This document shows positions 58,702 to 64,000 of a DNA stretch of 64,000 nucleotides, one piece after another. A program made the position numbers and the translations under genes. The notes under the pieces are model-generated. The model had not been told where the DNA came from and ran no database searches. It saw nothing but the letters and a program-made list of their open reading frames with translations. The DNA is from Bacteroidota bacterium (GTDB taxonomy: Bacteria; Bacteroidota; Bacteroidia; Bacteroidales; WCHB1-69): positions 1-64,000 of the forward strand of contig JAGDMF010000011.1 in assembly GCA_017860455.1 (NCBI GenBank). The letters are read 5' to 3'. Numbering within the stretch: the first letter of the stretch is position 1; each line of letters begins with the position of its first letter.

Positions 58702-61542
58702 TTATAGCACTTCCGCTAAATACTCCCAGGTAAATCCAACCTTTTGTTTTACAATATCTTCCGGTGTTCCTTTTGCCAGGATCATCCCACCGTTCCTACC
58801 CCCTTCCGGTCCTAAGTCAATGATGTAATCAGCTAACTTGATCACATCCATGTTGTGTTCAATAATGAGGACTGTATTGCCCCTTTCTACCAGGATATTT
58901 AAGACATTCATCAATATGGCTATATCCTGAAAATGGAGACCAGTGGTTGGTTCATCTAAAATATAAAATGTATTGCCGGTGTCTCTTTTGGAAAGCTCTT
59001 CTGCTAACTTGACACGTTGTGCTTCACCTCCAGATAAGGTGGTGGATGATTGTCCTAAACGGATGTATCCTAACCCAACATCAACTAAGGTCTTTAATTT
59101 CTGATAAATATAAGGGATATTTTCGAAAAATTCCTGAGCTGTTTCAATGTCCATCTCTAAAACATCATAGATCGATTTCCCTTTATAACGAATCTCTAAG
59201 GTTTCATCGTTGTATCTCTTGCCATTACACTTTTCACAGGTCACATAAACATCGGGTAAGAAGTTCATTTCTATGGTTTTAACGCCACCTCCCTTACACT
59301 CTTCACAACGACCACCTGAAACATTAAAGGAGAACCGTCCCGGTTTGTATCCTCTGATTTTTGCTTCCGGAAGTGCCGCAAACAGTTTTCTGATCTCATC
59401 AAAAACACCTACATAAGTGGCAGGATTTGACCTTGGTGTTTTTCCAATAGGATGCTGATCAATCTCAATCACTTTATCAATATGTTCTAATCCAATGATC
59501 TCTTTGTAAGGTAATGGATTTTTTTCTGCTCTGAAGAAAAATTTATTGAGAATGGGATATAATGTTTCATTGATCAATGTTGACTTTCCACTTCCTGAAA
59601 CACCTGTTACACAGATCATTTTACCTAAAGGAAAATCAACATATACATTTTTCAAATTGTTACCTGTTGCCCCTTTTAAAGTTAAAGTATTTCCATTCCC
59701 TTTTCTTCGTTTTTTGGGTACTTCAATTTTTAATCTTCCGGAAAGATAGTCGGCTGTAAGTGTATGTGCCTGCATCATCTCTTCATAAGTGCCGGCAAAC
59801 ACAATTTTTCCACCATGTTCACCTGCTAAAGGGCCAATATCCACAATGTAATCCGCTGCTTTCATCATGTCTGCATCGTGTTCAACAACAATAACTGAGT
59901 TTTCATTGTCCCTTAAATTTTGCAACGACTTGATCAACTTGTGATTATCGCGTTGATGAAGTCCTATACTGGGTTCATCCAGAATGTATAACACATTGAC
60001 TAACTGCGAACTGATCTGAGTTGCCAGTCTAATCCGTTGGGCTTCCCCACCTGAAAGGGATTTGGATGGTCTGTGCAAAGAAAGATACTGAATGCCTACA
60101 TCCGTAAGAAAATCCAGACGGGAAGAGATTTCGCGAATAATTTCATAAGCGATCAGCTTTTGTTGTTCTGACAAATATTGATTGCACCCTTTGATCCATT
60201 CGCTCAAATCTGAAATATCCATCAAAGAGAGTTGAGCAATATTTTTATCACCGATTCTAAAAGATAAAGACTCTTTTTTTAGTCTTGCGCCGTGACACTC
60301 AGGACATTGCAATTCATTGATAAACTGGTTAACCCATTTCTTGATAGATGCAGGTACACTGTCAATATCAATATTGTTCATAAAGGTGACCACCCCTTCA
60401 AAATAGGTTTTTGTAGGTGATAAACCACTAATTACTGAAGGAATATAGATCGGATCTGGACTACCATATAAAATGTAGTTCAGATTTTGTTCACTGATAT
60501 TTTCAATAGGTTCATTGAGTGAGAAATCGTATTTGTCTGCTAAAGCTTCTAATTGTCTGAAAATCTGACTGTTTTTGGAATTACCAACCACTTCAATTCC
60601 ACCTCCGTTGATCGATCTCTTTTTATCTGGTATGATTTTATCTAAATCCATCTCCAAAATATACCCTAATCCATTACATTTGGGGCAAGCACCATAAGGA
60701 GAATTGAATGAAAAAGTGTTGGGTTCAGGCTCAGGATAAGAGATTCCGGTTGTCGGACACATCAGCTCTTTACTGAAATTTTTAATCTGATTGGCATCAA
60801 CATCCAAAACAGCTAAAGTGCCTTTTCCCTGTTTGAGTGCTAATCTTACAGAATTTGCCAGACGAACTTTGGTTTGTTCCCGAATTAAAATATTATCGAT
60901 AATCACTTCAATATCATGAACTTTATACCGATCCAACTGCAAATTCAGCGATAACTGCATCACTTCCCCATCCACTCTAACTTTTGTATATCCTTGTTTG
61001 CGGATATTTTCAAACAACTCTTTGTAATGCCCTTTTCTCCCTTTGATCAATGGAGCCAGAATTAAAATATTCCTGTTATCGTACTGTTCTGTAATGATTC
61101 CAATCAGTTCCTTTTCGTGATAGCTGATCATTTTTTCACCGGTTACATAAGAGTAAGCTGTAGCTGCTCTCGCGAATAATAAACGAAGGAAATCATAAAC
61201 TTCAGTTATGGTTCCTACTGTAGATCGTGGGTTTTTATTGACCGTTTTTTGTTCAATTGAGATCACCGGATTTAACCCGGAAATTTTATCTACATCCGGA
61301 TGTTCTAAGTTTCCAATAAACTGACGTGCATAGGAGGAGAAAGTTTCCATGTATCTCCTTTGTCCTTCTGCATAAATGGTATCAAAAGCCAAAGAAGATT
61401 TGCCACTTCCGCTTAATCCGGTTATAACAACCAGTTTTTGGTGGGGAATCTCTAAAGAAACATTCTGAAGATTGTTCTCTCTTGCTCCAGTGATAATCAG
61501 TTTATCTTCAACAAATTCGTTCATTTCTAATGTTTTATGCAA
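58702..61542 (-). CDS. uvrA: Excinuclease ABC subunit A
   Basis: VVITGLSGSGKSSLAFDTIYAEGQRRYMETFSSYARQF; CPECHGARL; LSGGEAQRIRLA. Confidence 0.98.
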   Translation of the reverse strand: MHKTLEMNEFVEDKLIITGARENNLQNVSLEIPHQKLVVITGLSGSGKSSLAFDTIYAEGQRRYMETFSSYARQFIGNLEHPDVDKISGLNPVISIEQKTVNKNPRSTVGTITEVYDFLRLLFARAATAYSYVTGEKMISYHEKELIGIITEQYDNRNILILAPLIKGRKGHYKELFENIRKQGYTKVRVDGEVMQLSLNLQLDRYKVHDIEVIIDNILIREQTKVRLANSVRLALKQGKGTLAVLDVDANQIKNFSKELMCPTTGISYPEPEPNTFSFNSPYGACPKCNGLGYILEMDLDKIIPDKKRSINGGGIEVVGNSKNSQIFRQLEALADKYDFSLNEPIENISEQNLNYILYGSPDPIYIPSVISGLSPTKTYFEGVVTFMNNIDIDSVPASIKKWVNQFINELQCPECHGARLKKESLSFRIGDKNIAQLSLMDISDLSEWIKGCNQYLSEQQKLIAYEIIREISSRLDFLTDVGIQYLSLHRPSKSLSGGEAQRIRLATQISSQLVNVLYILDEPSIGLHQRDNHKLIKSLQNLRDNENSVIVVEHDADMMKAADYIVDIGPLAGEHGGKIVFAGTYEEMMQAHTLTADYLSGRLKIEVPKKRRKGNGNTLTLKGATGNNLKNVYVDFPLGKMICVTGVSGSGKSTLINETLYPILNKFFFRAEKNPLPYKEIIGLEHIDKVIEIDQHPIGKTPRSNPATYVGVFDEIRKLFAALPEAKIRGYKPGRFSFNVSGGRCEECKGGGVKTIEMNFLPDVYVTCEKCNGKRYNDETLEIRYKGKSIYDVLEMDIETAQEFFENIPYIYQKLKTLVDVGLGYIRLGQSSTTLSGGEAQRVKLAEELSKRDTGNTFYILDEPTTGLHFQDIAILMNVLNILVERGNTVLIIEHNMDVIKLADYIIDLGPEGGRNGGMILAKGTPEDIVKQKVGFTWEYLAEVL

Positions 61543-64000
61543 TAGAGCACCCTTTTTCGATCACTTTTTGAATGGCAGCTTCCATCCCATTAATATTTTT
61601 ACCACCTGCAGTTGCTAAGTTCGGTTGTCCACCACCACCACCCTGGATTAAAGCAGCAGCTTCACGTACCAATTGAGAGGCGTTCATCCCTTTTTCAACT
61701 AAATCATCCGATAAAGCAACTATCAAATTGGGCTTTTCACCATTAATGGATCCAAAAACGACCAAAAGGTTTTCAGTATGATTTTTAATTTTATAGGCAG
61801 CTTGTTTCATGATCTCAGGTAAAAGATCACTATTATGACGAATCACATGCATACCATTGATCTCTAGTATATGGTTAATCATCTCTTTAGCAAAGTGTTG
61901 GATCTTCTCTTGTTGATACTCTTCCACCTCTTTTTTCAAACGATCGGTTTCTTCGTTCATTTTTTGGATCGCTCCCATGATGTTAGGAGAAGCAAAAAAT
62001 CCTTTCAAATCATTAACTAATTTAATGTTTTCATTGATAAAGATTTCAGCTTGTTTTCCGGAGATCGCTTCAATACGTCTGATCCCTGCAGCAATCGCAC
62101 TTTCAGATACAATTTTTATATACCCGATATTTCCGGTTGCTGAAGTATGTGTACCTCCACACAACTCAATAGATTCCCCAAAACGGATCACTCTTACATG
62201 ATCACCATATTTTTCTCCGAATAGTGCCATCGCACCCATCCCTTTCGCTTCCTCAATAGGAAGATTTTCAAAGATATCAACTGAAGTGTTATCACGAACC
62301 AATTGATTGACAATCATTTCCACTTCGGCCAATTGTTCATCGGTTACTTTTGAGAAGTGAGAGAAGTCAAAACGGAAACGCTCGTGAGAAACATAAGAAC
62401 CTTTTTGTTCCACATGTTTCCCCACCACTTTACGTAAAGCGTAATGGAGTAGGTGAGTAGCAGAGTGGTTATTCTGAGTGGCAATCCGATTCTCTTTATT
62501 TACTACAGCAGTAAAGGTTGTAGAAAGATTATCAGGAAGTGTTGGGGCAATATGTACGATTAAGTTATTTTCTTTAATGGTATTGGTGATCTCAATTTTT
62601 TCATTGATGCTCATCAAAACACCGGTGTCACCCACTTGTCCGCCCGATTCAGCATAAAATGGAGTTTTATCTAATACCAGTTGATAAAATTGTTTCCCTT
62701 TTGATTTCACCAGGCGATATTTTACAATTTTGGATTCTGCTTCAAGAGTATGATAACCAACGAATTGAGTAGGATTGGAATCTGAGATCAGTTCAACCCA
62801 ATCTTCGGTTTCAATAGTTGCAGCAGCTCTGGAGCGGGTTTTTTGTTCTTCAAGCCCTTTTTGGAATCCTTCCATATCAACGGTTAGATTCTTTTCAGAT
62901 GCTAAAAGCTGGGTTAAATCGATTGGAAAACCGTAAGTATCAAATAGTTCGAATGCAAATGGACCCTCGATTTGATTCCCGTTTAATTTTTGACAGTAGT
63001 TCTCAAATTTTTGGATTCCGTTTGCCAACGTTTTCAAGAAAGAGTTTTCCTCTTCGCGGATTACTCGTTCGATCAATATTTGTTGTGCTTTGAGTTCAGT
63101 GAATTGTTCCCCCATTTGAGCTACTAGGTCAGCTACCAAACTCCAGATAAATGGTTCATTAAAGCCAAGGAAGGTGTATCCGTAGCGGATCGCACGTCTT
63201 AGGATTCTGCGGATTACGTAACCAGCTCCGGTATTAGAGGGTAGTTGTCCATCAGCAATAGCAAAACTAACCGCTCTTAAATGGTCGGCGATAACACGCA
63301 TCGCTATATTAACGGGTTCTTCAATACCATATTTTTTTCCTGAAATTTGAGCAATTTTTTGAATCAAAGGTTGGAAAACATCTGTATCATAGTTTGATTT
63401 TTTCCCTTGAACTGCCATACAAAGACGCTCAAATCCCATTCCGGTATCCACATGACTGGCTGCTAATTTTTGTAATTCACCGGATGCTAAGCGGTTATAT
63501 TGAATAAACACTAAGTTCCAGATTTCCACAACTAATGGATTATCCTTATTGACTAAAGTAGCACCGTTAACAGCTTTTCTTTCTTGATCATCACGAAGGT
63601 CAATATGAATTTCAGAGCAAGGACCGCAAGGACCGCTGTCGCCCATTTCCCAGAAGTTATCTTTTTTATTTCCGTATAGGATTCTATCTTCAGGAAGGTG
63701 TTTTTTCCAGAAGTTACGTGCTTCGAAATCCTCTTCGGTGCCATCTTTTTGATCCCCTTCGAAAACGGTAGCATACAAACGATTAGGGTCTAATTTCATC
63801 TTTTCGGTTAAGAACTCCCACGCCCAGTTGATCGCATCCTCTTTAAAGTAGTTTCCAAAAGACCAGTTTCCCAACATTTCAAACATAGTATGGTGATAGG
63901 TGTCTTTTCCAACTTCCTCTAAATCATTATGTTTACCGGAAACTCTTAAGCATTTTTGAGTATCCGCGATTCTGGAGAATTTAACGGGTTGATTTCCCAA
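61535..64000 (-). CDS. alaS: Alanyl-tRNA synthetase (N-terminus beyond window edge)
   Basis: HTMFEMLGNWSFGNYFKEDAI; SATHLLHYALRKVVGKHVEQKGS; IELCGGTHTSATG. Confidence 0.98.
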   Translation of the reverse strand: MGNQPVKFSRIADTQKCLRVSGKHNDLEEVGKDTYHHTMFEMLGNWSFGNYFKEDAINWAWEFLTEKMKLDPNRLYATVFEGDQKDGTEEDFEARNFWKKHLPEDRILYGNKKDNFWEMGDSGPCGPCSEIHIDLRDDQERKAVNGATLVNKDNPLVVEIWNLVFIQYNRLASGELQKLAASHVDTGMGFERLCMAVQGKKSNYDTDVFQPLIQKIAQISGKKYGIEEPVNIAMRVIADHLRAVSFAIADGQLPSNTGAGYVIRRILRRAIRYGYTFLGFNEPFIWSLVADLVAQMGEQFTELKAQQILIERVIREEENSFLKTLANGIQKFENYCQKLNGNQIEGPFAFELFDTYGFPIDLTQLLASEKNLTVDMEGFQKGLEEQKTRSRAAATIETEDWVELISDSNPTQFVGYHTLEAESKIVKYRLVKSKGKQFYQLVLDKTPFYAESGGQVGDTGVLMSINEKIEITNTIKENNLIVHIAPTLPDNLSTTFTAVVNKENRIATQNNHSATHLLHYALRKVVGKHVEQKGSYVSHERFRFDFSHFSKVTDEQLAEVEMIVNQLVRDNTSVDIFENLPIEEAKGMGAMALFGEKYGDHVRVIRFGESIELCGGTHTSATGNIGYIKIVSESAIAAGIRRIEAISGKQAEIFINENIKLVNDLKGFFASPNIMGAIQKMNEETDRLKKEVEEYQQEKIQHFAKEMINHILEINGMHVIRHNSDLLPEIMKQAAYKIKNHTENLLVVFGSINGEKPNLIVALSDDLVEKGMNASQLVREAAALIQGGGGGQPNLATAGGKNINGMEAAIQKVIEKGCSIA

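Overview
This 64 kb window is AT-rich chromosomal DNA from a Bacteroidetes bacterium, judged from T9SS sorting domains, TAnnTTTG promoters, DUF4837, and BamA/OmpH/ExbD gene sets. From 1 to 9.25 kb it holds a type II-C CRISPR-Cas locus: an array of 40 complete 47-bp repeats plus a truncated one at the window edge, with 40 spacers, then cas2, cas1 and a large cas9 (1548 aa) on the minus strand, and a divergent tracrRNA just upstream of cas9. The main observation is that every CRISPR repeat contains what looks like a complete Bacteroidetes promoter (GTTG-N19-TATCTTTG). The tracrRNA promoter has the same architecture (CTTG-N19-TATATTTG), and the same -7 octamer precedes ordinary genes in this window. 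The array ends in a 14-bp perfect inverted repeat made from the last repeat and its flank. The roughly 1.1 kb non-coding stretch between cas9 and the next gene (9.13-10.30 kb) is unusually dense. It contains the tracrRNA, a putative minus-strand cas9 promoter that would produce a 5'UTR antisense to tracrRNA, an orphan small-RNA candidate with its own terminator, a nested hairpin, a GC-rich strongly folded island, and two heptanucleotide tandem arrays. In those arrays variation is confined to fixed positions, and further 7-bp and 8-bp period arrays recur elsewhere in the window. The remaining 54 kb is mostly conserved housekeeping or envelope genes (bamA, uppS, infC-rpmI-rplT, pyrC, xseA, mutS2, cinA, prmA, purC, rpsP, der, exbB/exbD, rho, uvrA, alaS), two ECF sigma loci, three T9SS-secreted proteins, and two tRNAs. 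All product calls come from reading the translated sequence; no database search was run.
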